In this document: piece by piece, positions 22,401 through 30,310 of the stretch | How the letters are laid out: every line of letters begins with the position of its first letter | Numbering within the stretch: the stretch's first letter is position 1 | Assembly (NCBI GenBank): GCA_947624215.1 | Contig: CANQJJ010000020.1 | Coordinates: forward strand, 1-32,354 | DNA from: an uncultured Clostridia bacterium | GTDB taxonomy: Bacteria > Bacillota > Clostridia > Christensenellales > Borkfalkiaceae | Direction of reading: 5' to 3' | Length of the DNA stretch: 32,354 nucleotides | Notes under the pieces: generated by a model | Seen by the model: the letters and a program-made list of their open reading frames with translations, nothing else | What the model was told of the DNA's origin: nothing | The model's database searches: none | Made by a program: the position numbers and the translations under genes

Positions 22401-24507
22401 TCATGTAGGGGTATCCGACACCTTTCGCCTGATACATCTCGTCAAAGAAGACAAGCTCGGCATAGGCCTTGGTATACTGCTTGAAAGTCTGAACGACCTC
22501 GGGCTCCTCTTCGCCGCCCTCTTCCGCGTCTCCCGTGCCGCCCTCGGGCGTATCCGAGGTCTCGGGGGCGCGCAGCTCGGAGGAGACGGAGAAGATGTAG
22601 GTATCCGTCCCGCTGACGAGATAGACGAGCGTCTCGCCGAGGAGAGAGCTCTCGGAATAGAAGAATCCCTCGATCTTGGTATTGCCGTTCGTGTAGGTGC
22701 CCTTGTAGGTCCCGTCGAGCGTGAGCGTGGCGTCTCCCTGCTTGAAGGTCCCATAGACGGAGGAATTGAACTCCATGAAGCCCTTCACGCCGTCGAAGGT
22801 GCCGATGACGTAGGTGCCGAAATTGCTGTTCCCGTCGCCGGAATAGAGCTGGATGAGTTTGAGCCCGTCGGCCTCGCGGATGACGTAGGAGATCTGTTCC
22901 ACGACCTCGCCGTTGGAGCGGATGGTGCCGTAGCCGAAGCCGTCGAGCAACAGACAGAATTGCTGGCCGTAGGAGGTGACGGTGAATCCGGTCCTCGTCT
23001 GCGTGAGCATGCAATAGGAGATGCTCCCGAGCGCGACGTCCTCTTCGTTGCGGATCTGGAAGGCCCTGATGACGCTTCCGTCGTTCATCTCATAGCTCCC
23101 CGCGACGAAGACGAGCGCCTTCCCCGCCAAGAGCCCGTCGGTGAAGGTGGCGTGGCAATAATTGGAATCGTCGAGCGTGTAGGTGCCGTGAGAGGTATCG
23201 GTATGGACACCATCAACATCGGGCTGGCTGTAACTCACGCCGTTGAATGCATCGAAATAGATGTGAACCGCATCGTTTACCGTTCCGTCAAAGTTGAGCA
23301 GGACGCCCGAAAAGCTCTGGCGGTCGGTGTTCGAATAGCAGAAGGTGCGGCTCGTCTCATACGCCGTGCAGCTGAGCAAGAGCTTGCCGTCGACATAGAA
23401 CCTGTAGAGGTTGTCGCTGTGGTGCTCGCCCTCGAAGAGAAAGCTTGCGCGGGAGAGATAGATGCGTTCGCCTTGGATAAAGAGGTTGTCGCTGCCGCCG
23501 AAGATGTCCGTGTAGCCCTGCTCCCAGACGGCATATTTCACGCCGCTCGCGGTGAGCTCGACGGTCTCCTGCGTGGCGGGACCGACGTTGAAGAGGTCGT
23601 GGGAGACGGGATAGACCGCCTCGCCCGTTTCGGTGTCGCTCCAGCCCGCGAGCAGGTATCCGCTGCGCTCGAAGACGGCGCCGGGCAGTTGCTTCTTTTC
23701 GCCGTATTTGCCGACGATGCTCACTTCCTCCGCATTCGTCTCGCCGGGGATGTTGGAACGGAAATAGAGATAGACGGTGCTGCGATCATAGTAGCATTTG
23801 AAGAGGTTGGAGGCGGGATCGGTCTCGGAGAGCACCTTGGAGCGGACTTCGCCCTCGTGCTCGGTGGCCGTAAACCCCTCGGGAGCATAGTCGGGCGTGA
23901 AAGCCGCGGGGGTGGCATACGTATACGCGGTGAAATTCTCCCCCTTCTCATACGTCCCGCCGTCGAGGCTTTCGAGGTACACTTCGACGGTGTAGCCCAC
24001 CTTGTAATGCGCGGTAAGCGTGAGGCTCTGCGCGGGCATGGTAGCCCCCGATGCGATCGGAGCGGTGCCGTTGAGCCATTCCCCGAATTCAAATCCGTCG
24101 CGCACGGGGACGATCCCCTGGAGCACGCCCGAGAGCGGCGTGCCCTCTTTCAGATAGTAGGTCTTTTGCGCAAGCGTGCCCTGCCCCACGTCGAGCGTGA
24201 GCAGATATGTATTCGCCCACTTGGCGTAGAATGTCGTGTCCTTCTCGGCCACCTGCGCGGTGACGGGTGCGCCCGAAAAGTCCTCCGAGAGATACCAGCC
24301 CTCAAAGCTGTGTCCCTCCCATGCGGGAGGATCGGGCAGGGAGACTTCCTTCCCCGCCTCCACGGTGAGCTCGGCCACCCCGGGGGCGCCCTCCCCCGTC
24401 ACGAACTTGAATTTGATGCCGCCTCCGCCGCATGCCGCGAGTGCAAGGCAGAGCATTGCGAGCATCGCGAGCAATGTGACGAGCACACCCTTTTTCATCC
24501 TTTTCAT
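19405..24507 (-). CDS. Giant surface lipoprotein with InlB B-repeats and repeated LDGFG modules
   Basis: A 1700-aa exported lipoprotein; function unknown. The signal peptide ends in the lipobox LAAC with Cys26. Residues about 31-170 hold two InlB B-repeat (Listeria-Bacteroides, Flg_new) domains, with a further diverged copy at about 255-335; each ends in a W or Y beta-strand (YAKW, LTAHY, YAVW). The rest (about 340-1690) is Tyr/Thr/Gly/Glu-rich and beta-predicted, built of a recurring module marked by LDG[FLY][GS]: LLLDGFG, LVLDGLG, LVLDGFS, SLDGYG, LELDGFG, each followed by a G-x-Y strand. The end is acidic (EEEEDDWFGF). AAGGAG precedes the ATG. It lies 33 nt after the LRR lipoprotein and is the last gene before the terminator. 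Surface adhesion or glycan binding are plausible, unproven roles. Confidence 0.9.
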   Translation of the reverse strand: MKRMKKGVLVTLLAMLAMLCLALAACGGGGIKFKFVTGEGAPGVAELTVEAGKEVSLPDPPAWEGHSFEGWYLSEDFSGAPVTAQVAEKDTTFYAKWANTYLLTLDVGQGTLAQKTYYLKEGTPLSGVLQGIVPVRDGFEFGEWLNGTAPIASGATMPAQSLTLTAHYKVGYTVEVYLESLDGGTYEKGENFTAYTYATPAAFTPDYAPEGFTATEHEGEVRSKVLSETDPASNLFKCYYDRSTVYLYFRSNIPGETNAEEVSIVGKYGEKKQLPGAVFERSGYLLAGWSDTETGEAVYPVSHDLFNVGPATQETVELTASGVKYAVWEQGYTDIFGGSDNLFIQGERIYLSRASFLFEGEHHSDNLYRFYVDGKLLLSCTAYETSRTFCYSNTDRQSFSGVLLNFDGTVNDAVHIYFDAFNGVSYSQPDVDGVHTDTSHGTYTLDDSNYCHATFTDGLLAGKALVFVAGSYEMNDGSVIRAFQIRNEEDVALGSISYCMLTQTRTGFTVTSYGQQFCLLLDGFGYGTIRSNGEVVEQISYVIREADGLKLIQLYSGDGNSNFGTYVIGTFDGVKGFMEFNSSVYGTFKQGDATLTLDGTYKGTYTNGNTKIEGFFYSESSLLGETLVYLVSGTDTYIFSVSSELRAPETSDTPEGGTGDAEEGGEEEPEVVQTFKQYTKAYAELVFFDEMYQAKGVGYPYMIIGETAEDAFTLYVPDDYEENFYAVATGTLVFNEQTGAYHATVANITSADHLYNVGFDILSLKEFVFTVATLQMNSSSILSVMSWQSYTLNGQDAVGLTKTYTGKTEKEKLVVTSGFAAYTDAQGKEYTDGILLSSGGYYSLSYDDGEGFLLLQLDEEKKTFTVLDPDLLGYAYLVSESGEMQENTYLVLDGLGGAEYTVVTEKDDGSRDTVKTPGKIALTESSNEFGEEIYTFTSDDSKFSFRFVMFTDNNYLYYAPESETYKGTYTATTGEKLVLDGFSRNASYTTADGTVISGEYIVEEENLIYFETGEEDFFYFDVKAADRSLKVRGEEFFECYVVVNGLLHEECYSLDGYGHLEVFVMEGTGQDATKKTVGTGTYAKNNDGLFVITYTYTGQSEHVELIGDFVIVSVDDQAAIAFAVYYKEVATIYVDPTDWSVLELDGFGTAIRIGSQGVPEYGAYILITDDLLYYTNEEYTYASLYTYDAAKGQASAVDFGETGYYTENLDALLFSDSGYVIYKNDVMCYYYIEKDGNVTLYYLAEEVENVKEEDINKFGYVPVKTFGKLDDTITFEEKTYYRNGKIAITFKRTGNVESYPLPIENFNSMTDLTFAPAGEGDFTTRGQVALKVNGKENSQACTVDRVFEKDGSPSYHIMFGLDDGGFLELSIELTYHGEEGSTYEVTGMDYVAEYYAYEFLTEYYIMSIFGMSATNSYGLLQYRCPYNEEGEERQGDVHVEVDLYRSFAFTDSEGNTVEHIDSKTFGYYSQYNVVEFQAKDGYTYCLYYQPGASFYQMLGVMDFYLLMITREEKMKIDETHTVVAEHVIYSGVEGFDVGETFAGHMLDEEGTPQIYDLQYAYDNRLVFIETKAAEGADGDETPAGATRQETHYIVTLTNKAAEDGSKGVPFYDTATLETKTATYYSEGEYSLNGVSFYEDDTVAYVKYGEEYLAATKTEKDKNGVYTVEVLGGVFTVTKDGDKVTVDEVITEEEEDDWFGF

Positions 24508-24540
24508 ATCGGTTTCTCCTTATCGTAGTAGCTTGTTGGT

Positions 24541-27441
24541 TTATTCCTGTCCCGCACCCCCGGGCGCAGTTTCGGGCGCACCTTCGGGGGCGGAGTCTTC
24601 GGCCTTTTCTGTCCATACGGCGTAAAGCGTGGTACCCATGTCCGCCTTCCGCCATTCGTCAGCGGCATAGACGACCTCTCCGCCGGGTGCGAGCGCCCAG
24701 CCCGCGAAGTCGTATCCCTCGCGCACGGGGGCAGAGAAGCCGCCGCGGGCAAAGGGATTTTCGATGTCCGCAGGATCCGTCGTGATGCTCACGACATAGC
24801 TCTCGCCCTCCTCCGTCTTGCAGTTCCATACGACGGGGCGGAAGCCCGAATTCCAGCGCCTGTTCCAATCCTCCGTCCCCTCCTTTGCGGCGGCGACATA
24901 GAAGGTGAGCGTGTCACTGCCGTAAAAGGCGTGGATGCCGACGGCCGCGGGGACGCCGAGCAGAAGCACCGAGTGAAGCTCATAGCAGCTCTTGAAGGCG
25001 TAGTCGGCGACGGATCGCAGAGACGCGGGCAAGGTTACGGAGGCGAGGGCAGTCGCTGCGAAGGCGTAGGTGCCGATCTCCTGCAAGCCGCTCCCGAGCG
25101 AGATCTCCGCGAGCGCCCCGCACTTGTAGAAGGCATATCCTCCGATGTAGAGGACGCTGTCGGGCAGGGTGACGGAGGTGAGAGCGGTGCAGCTCTGGAA
25201 CGCCCCCGCGCCGATACGTTCGAGCGAATTGCCGACGGTGATCTTTTCGAGCGCGGTGCACTGCGCAAAGGCGTTGGCCCCGAGCTCGGTGACGCTGTCG
25301 GGCAAGGTGAGCTCGGTGATGCGGTTGACGCCATAGAAGGCATACTCCCCGATCGTCTCGAGCTTTCTGTTCAATTTCAGCGTCTTGACGTTGAAACAGT
25401 TGTAGAAGGCATAGTTCCCCACCGCCGTGACATCCGTCGCCGAGAGGTCGATCTCGTCGAGCATAGTGCATCCGCTGAACGCGCGGAGGCCGATAGTCTT
25501 GAGACTGAGCGGCAGGTAGACGAGGAAGAGCGAAGTACAGCCGTTGAAGGTGTTGTCGGCGATCTCGGTGAGATTCTGCCCGAGCGGGACGAGGCTGAGC
25601 GCAGTGCACCCGAAGAAGGCGCCGCGGCCGATGTGTTCGACGTTGGTGAGCCCCGTGATGCTCTGCACGGCCGTGTTCTGGTAGAAGGCGTAGTCGGCAA
25701 TGCCCACCGTGCTCTCTTTGAGTTCGATGGCCGAGCCCGAAACAGTGGTGGAGGCGTTGTAATCCACCACCCAATTGCCCGCGTATACGACGCCGTCTGC
25801 CCCCGCCACGGCCGCATTGGAATAGAGCAAGGTATCGCGGAAGGCATACGTCCCAATGCGTTGGACCGAGGAGGGAATGAGCCGATCCCCGCTCGCGAGC
25901 GACGGGCAATCATAGAAGGCATAGCTCCCGATGTCGGCCAAATGGGTCCCGTTGAACTGCACATTCTTCAGGATCCCGCATTTCTGGAAGGCACGGTCGT
26001 GGATGATCGTGAGCATGCTGTCCGCTTCCGTGATGAACTTGCCGAGTTTGGGGCAATCGTAAAAGGCGTATTCCCCGAGATAGCGCACGCTCGGCGTGAG
26101 CGTGACTTCCGTGAGTTGCGGTGCGCCAGAGACAGCGACCCCGCCGCTGTCCGTAGGGACGCTGGCGATGAAGACATAGTTGGCAATGCCGACGGTATCG
26201 GGCTTAAGGGTATCCGTTCCGAGGGCAGTGAGCGCGAGCTTGGTATCGTTGGTCACGGCGACGAGCCATTTATCCGCATAGATAAAACCGTCGTCCCCCT
26301 CCTCGCTCTGCGCCGCAAACAGCGCGGTATCGTTGAAGGCGAACTCTCCGACGGCGGTGACCGTCTCGGGAATGGAGACGGTTTCCAGCGCGGAACAGCG
26401 GTAGAAGGCATAGGCGCCGATCGAAGTGAGTCCCGCGGGGAGCGTCACGCTCGCAAGTTTTGTACAGTCCTCAAAGGCGTGGGCGTCGATGGAGAGCGCC
26501 TCCACCTCCTCGAAGTTGACGGTCTCGAGCGCGGGACAGCCGCAGAAGGCATAGGGCGCGATGGCCGTAAGCCCGCTCCCCATGGTGACCGAGGAGAGCA
26601 CTTGATCCGAGTCGAAAGCATGCTCGCCGATATAGGAGACGGAATCGGGCAATACCATGTCCGAAAGAGAGGAGCAGTTATAGAATGCGCTCTCGCCGAT
26701 GGAGACCACGGTCTCAGGCAAATCGAGGTGAGCGAGCTGGCGGCAATAGGCAAACATATTCGACGGGACCGAGACGAGCGCGGCGGGCAATTTCACGGAG
26801 GTGAGCTTAGAGCACCCCTGAAAGAGCTTCGCGCCGAGCGTCGTGACGGAATCGGGCAGCGTGACTTTGGTGAGGTTGGTGCAGTTATAGAAGGCGCCCT
26901 CGCCGATGGAGGTGACGCTTTCGGGCACGGTGACCGCAGTCAGCCTGCTGCTCCCCTTGCCGCGGAAGGCGCCGTCTGCGAGCGCGGTGACGGGTTTGCC
27001 GCGGAACTTCTCGTCGATCGTCACTTCCCCCGTGGCCGTTCCAACGCCCGTGACCGCATATTCCGTGTTGCCGTTGATGGCGGTGAGAAGAAGCCCGGAC
27101 TCCCTGTCTTTGTGGAAATCGACCCTCTCCGACCACTCCGATCTGACGTCGTTGTCGGTGCCGCCGATGGCCATCACATAGATGCCGTAGTCTCCCTCCG
27201 TGAGCTCGGCGAGCGAGACGTGCGTGACATGCGAATTGAGGGTGGATGAGAAGCCGCCCTCGCCCTCGATGCGCACGTCATAACTGCGCGCCCCGGGCAC
27301 GAAAGTCCAATAGAGCGTGTAGGCGTCGTCGAGGACGAAATTCGCGGGCGTATCGAGCGGGAGCGTCCGCGTACAGCCTACGGAGAGCACCAGCATGACA
27401 GCCGCTAAGAATACGGCTGAAAAATATTTTAACCACTTCAT
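24541..27441 (-). CDS. BspA-type leucine-rich-repeat surface lipoprotein
   Basis: A 966-aa exported lipoprotein (lipobox SVGC, Cys23). After the signal comes a fibronectin-like domain (about 28-110), then a long array of BspA/LRR_5 repeats of about 23 residues with the theme I-G-x-x-A-F-Y-x-C-x-x-L (about 125-890). The array is interrupted twice by a longer unit containing a D-G-x-x-Y-A-x-x-W-x-V element. A single InlB B-repeat-like domain (about 905-955) and a Pro/Ala/Glu-rich end follow. Such proteins usually mediate binding to host or other bacterial surfaces. The ATG at 27441 overlaps the stop of the double-VWA gene (ATGA), tying its synthesis to that protein. The exact ligand is unknown. 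Confidence 0.92.
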   Translation of the reverse strand: MKWLKYFSAVFLAAVMLVLSVGCTRTLPLDTPANFVLDDAYTLYWTFVPGARSYDVRIEGEGGFSSTLNSHVTHVSLAELTEGDYGIYVMAIGGTDNDVRSEWSERVDFHKDRESGLLLTAINGNTEYAVTGVGTATGEVTIDEKFRGKPVTALADGAFRGKGSSRLTAVTVPESVTSIGEGAFYNCTNLTKVTLPDSVTTLGAKLFQGCSKLTSVKLPAALVSVPSNMFAYCRQLAHLDLPETVVSIGESAFYNCSSLSDMVLPDSVSYIGEHAFDSDQVLSSVTMGSGLTAIAPYAFCGCPALETVNFEEVEALSIDAHAFEDCTKLASVTLPAGLTSIGAYAFYRCSALETVSIPETVTAVGEFAFNDTALFAAQSEEGDDGFIYADKWLVAVTNDTKLALTALGTDTLKPDTVGIANYVFIASVPTDSGGVAVSGAPQLTEVTLTPSVRYLGEYAFYDCPKLGKFITEADSMLTIIHDRAFQKCGILKNVQFNGTHLADIGSYAFYDCPSLASGDRLIPSSVQRIGTYAFRDTLLYSNAAVAGADGVVYAGNWVVDYNASTTVSGSAIELKESTVGIADYAFYQNTAVQSITGLTNVEHIGRGAFFGCTALSLVPLGQNLTEIADNTFNGCTSLFLVYLPLSLKTIGLRAFSGCTMLDEIDLSATDVTAVGNYAFYNCFNVKTLKLNRKLETIGEYAFYGVNRITELTLPDSVTELGANAFAQCTALEKITVGNSLERIGAGAFQSCTALTSVTLPDSVLYIGGYAFYKCGALAEISLGSGLQEIGTYAFAATALASVTLPASLRSVADYAFKSCYELHSVLLLGVPAAVGIHAFYGSDTLTFYVAAAKEGTEDWNRRWNSGFRPVVWNCKTEEGESYVVSITTDPADIENPFARGGFSAPVREGYDFAGWALAPGGEVVYAADEWRKADMGTTLYAVWTEKAEDSAPEGAPETAPGGAGQE

Positions 27442-30299
27442 TTGGAATCCGCCTTTTTCGCCTTGTGCTCACGGATGATCTCGTGCGGCCACTTGAACTT
27501 GAACTTTCTGACGGCGATGTCGCCGAGGAACAAGATCATGGCTGCGATCATGAAAGCAAGGCGGGGATCGTAAGTACGGTGCAGGGAGGTGATAAAACTC
27601 CGGAATACGCCGCCCGGGTCATCCTCGGCGATGAGGCTCCCGTTCGCGCGGTCTGCGATCGAGGTGAGAAGGGCCGCGGCGTCCTCTTCCTCTTCGGAGA
27701 AGGAATCATACTCCTCGGAATAGGAGAAGGCCTTGTAGATCTCCACGGAGGAACTCAGCGTACCGTCGGCGGCGTATTTCTCCACGACGATTTTATAGAC
27801 GCCGCTGCGTTTGATGACGAAACTGCACCGCGAGAAACGGTTGCTCTCCCCGAGATAAGAGGTGACGTAGATATTCTTGTCCTCACCCTCGGGTGCCGTG
27901 TTCATGGAGTGCACGGTTTCTCCCGTCTCCGTGAGTTCCACGATCTTTCCCTCGATGCGCTCGTCCTTTGCAAGGGTCGTGTAGACGCTGAGGGAATTGA
28001 TGTAGTTCTCCTCTTTGAGTTCGAGGCGGATGTCGCCCGGGCGGATGTTCTCGGTCGGCATGAGGTTGGCGATGACGTTATAGAGGAACTGCCTGCCGTT
28101 GGGATCTGCCATGAATTCCCTCGACCAGCTCCTCTCGCTTCCGTCGAGATCGCAGAGAAAACTCCCCACCATGCCCTTGCCATACTTCCACTGGGCATAG
28201 ATGGGCACGTCGTAGTCCCCCGTCAAGAGAACTTCTGCGCTCTCGCGCTTTTTGACGCCGAAGAATCCCCCGAGCGTCACGTCCATCTCCCTTCTGTTGT
28301 CCGTCGTCGTGCCGTAGGTCACCCCGTTGAAGAGCGGGGAGAGCGTATCGGCGACGATGGGATGGAAGGGCTCTTCTTTTACCTCTTTGATCTCGGGCGC
28401 GTTGAGGTCGTCGCGCATCTCGTCGATGAGATCGCGGTCCGACGATGACGGGTGTAGGCGTCCTCCTCCCGCTTTCACGAGCTTGTCCATGGCATTGTAG
28501 GCAGCCCCGCCCTTTTTCATGCCGTCACCGACACCAACAAAGGAGAGCGTGATGCCGCTCGTCTTGTTCAATTCTTCTGCGATGGGGAGATACTCGGTCT
28601 CCTTGTCGCCGGGGTAGCCGTCCGAGACGATGACGATGTGGCGCTTGTCCACATTGCCCTGCTGGCGAAGACGTTCGCCCGCCGTCCTGATCGCCGACGA
28701 ATAGATGGTCTCATTCCCCTCTCCGATGCTGAGGATAGCGTCGCGGATGCGCGATTCCTCCGTTCTGCTCGTGAGGGGCAGAATGACGCCGTAGTTGGTA
28801 TCGAGCGTCATGATGCCGATGTAGTCGCGTTCGGTGAGCGCTTGCAGACAGGCGATGGCGCCCTGTTTGGCAAAGTAGAGCGGGGATTCTCCACTCCCGG
28901 ATGACGAGCACATGGAACCCGAGATATCGATGATGATCATGACGGCCACGGGAGGCGTGTATTTGATGGCCTGTACAGGCAGCATCTCCTGATAAATGGT
29001 GTTGTAGAGGTCGTCGCGGTTGTAGGAGTGCGCTGTGAGGTCGGGCTCCTCGCCCTCTCTTCCGCCCACGGTCAGAAGCCCGCCGCCGTAGTCATAGACA
29101 TAGGAATAGAGCAGTTTGGCGAACCAATCCTTCCCGTCCTCCGTGGTCACTGTTTCGGGCACGGGCAGGTCTTTGATGTCGGCATTTGCGATATTGTTGA
29201 GGATGATCTGGTCGTAGGCGCGCAATTCGTCCACCGTGGTGGGGAGATGATCGTAAGAGGAGAGGTCGAGGATGTCCACGTTCTCCCGGTAGGCGTCTTT
29301 CTCCTCGAGCATGGCCTTGACCGCCTCGGATTCCCCGCTCTTGTGTTCGATGATGAGCACGCGGCCGAACACTTCAAGGAAGTAATAGGAGGTGAAGGAA
29401 TTGTTGTTTTCCAGCCCGTCGTTGCCGCTCGTGAGCTTCACGGAGATCTCGTGGAGGCCCAGCGTGGAGAAGGAGGTCGAGAAGGAGACGTCCCGTTCCC
29501 CCGCGGTGAGGTCGACGGTCGCGGACATGCCCTCTGCGAGCACGCCGTTGTCGTAGACCTGCACCGTCGTCTGGGGCGCGTCGTCCTTGCAGTTGAGGTT
29601 TACGGTCAGGGTGAACGCCTCGTTTTGGTTGATGTGATAATCGGGGTAGGTCACCCCCATCACCTGCACGTTATCCTCGGCATATTCCGAAGAAATGCAC
29701 ACCGTGTCCACGGTGATGCCCTTGCGCGCGATTACGTCGATGACGGAGATCGCGTCCTCGTCTGTCTGCTTGCCGTCGGTGATGAGCACGATCTTGGCCG
29801 TCTCGGGGTGCTCGAAGAGCTCCTCTTCGGAGACGAACCTGAGCGCGGCGGCAATGTCGGTGGCGCTGATGTCGGGCTTTTCTGCCCCGAGATAGGCATT
29901 GTAGATGCTGTTCGTATCGTAGGTGAGCGGAACGGCATAGTGCTGGTCGAAGCCGAAGGTGACGACGCCCACTTTATAGCCGTCGTAGGCGCTGGCTGCG
30001 ATGACCTGCGCGACGAATTCGTCCCGCTGCTCTGCCGAGCGCGCCTCGGTATCCGAGACGTCCACGAGCAGAATGATCTCGTTTTCGAGATTGGCGATGT
30101 CGTAATTGAAGGTGATCCCCGCGAGTGCAAACACGCAAAGCACCATGACGATGCAGTGGAGCACGATGGAGACGATGCGGTTTCTCGTTCTTCTGTATTT
30201 CTTGTTGAGCAGAAGGTAGAGGACGATCGTCAGCGCGAAAGCGGGAATGAGCAGGAGAAGCAGCCACGGGTATTGAAAATGAATTGCAAAATTCCGCAT
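27438..30299 (-). CDS. Membrane protein with two VWA domains and a GATase-like middle domain
   Basis: A 953-aa membrane protein. Two N-terminal helices (about 11-31 and 43-63) resemble the BatA/aerotolerance N-terminus. A first VWA domain (about 74-205) has a degenerate metal site (DVSDT at 80-84). A beta-sandwich region (about 225-310) is followed by a class I glutamine-amidotransferase-like fold (about 312-440, FGRVLIIEH and GGGLLTVGG) without an obvious catalytic Cys. The second VWA domain (about 450-640) has an intact MIDAS start DISGS (458-462) and IVSDG. A C-terminal helix lies at about 910-930 before a basic tail. AGGAGG overlaps the end of the upstream gene. Family members appear with MoxR/DUF58 clusters; the role here is unknown. 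Confidence 0.88.
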   Translation of the reverse strand: MRNFAIHFQYPWLLLLLIPAFALTIVLYLLLNKKYRRTRNRIVSIVLHCIVMVLCVFALAGITFNYDIANLENEIILLVDVSDTEARSAEQRDEFVAQVIAASAYDGYKVGVVTFGFDQHYAVPLTYDTNSIYNAYLGAEKPDISATDIAAALRFVSEEELFEHPETAKIVLITDGKQTDEDAISVIDVIARKGITVDTVCISSEYAEDNVQVMGVTYPDYHINQNEAFTLTVNLNCKDDAPQTTVQVYDNGVLAEGMSATVDLTAGERDVSFSTSFSTLGLHEISVKLTSGNDGLENNNSFTSYYFLEVFGRVLIIEHKSGESEAVKAMLEEKDAYRENVDILDLSSYDHLPTTVDELRAYDQIILNNIANADIKDLPVPETVTTEDGKDWFAKLLYSYVYDYGGGLLTVGGREGEEPDLTAHSYNRDDLYNTIYQEMLPVQAIKYTPPVAVMIIIDISGSMCSSSGSGESPLYFAKQGAIACLQALTERDYIGIMTLDTNYGVILPLTSRTEESRIRDAILSIGEGNETIYSSAIRTAGERLRQQGNVDKRHIVIVSDGYPGDKETEYLPIAEELNKTSGITLSFVGVGDGMKKGGAAYNAMDKLVKAGGGRLHPSSSDRDLIDEMRDDLNAPEIKEVKEEPFHPIVADTLSPLFNGVTYGTTTDNRREMDVTLGGFFGVKKRESAEVLLTGDYDVPIYAQWKYGKGMVGSFLCDLDGSERSWSREFMADPNGRQFLYNVIANLMPTENIRPGDIRLELKEENYINSLSVYTTLAKDERIEGKIVELTETGETVHSMNTAPEGEDKNIYVTSYLGESNRFSRCSFVIKRSGVYKIVVEKYAADGTLSSSVEIYKAFSYSEEYDSFSEEEEDAAALLTSIADRANGSLIAEDDPGGVFRSFITSLHRTYDPRLAFMIAAMILFLGDIAVRKFKFKWPHEIIREHKAKKADSK

Positions 30300-30310
30300 C
30301 TTCCGTCCTC

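Noticed and set aside
24900..26950. Regularly spaced similar DNA strings resembling a CRISPR array
   Set aside because: They are codons of the leucine-rich repeat protein (the A-F-Y theme); the frame is open throughout and spacers are not unique.
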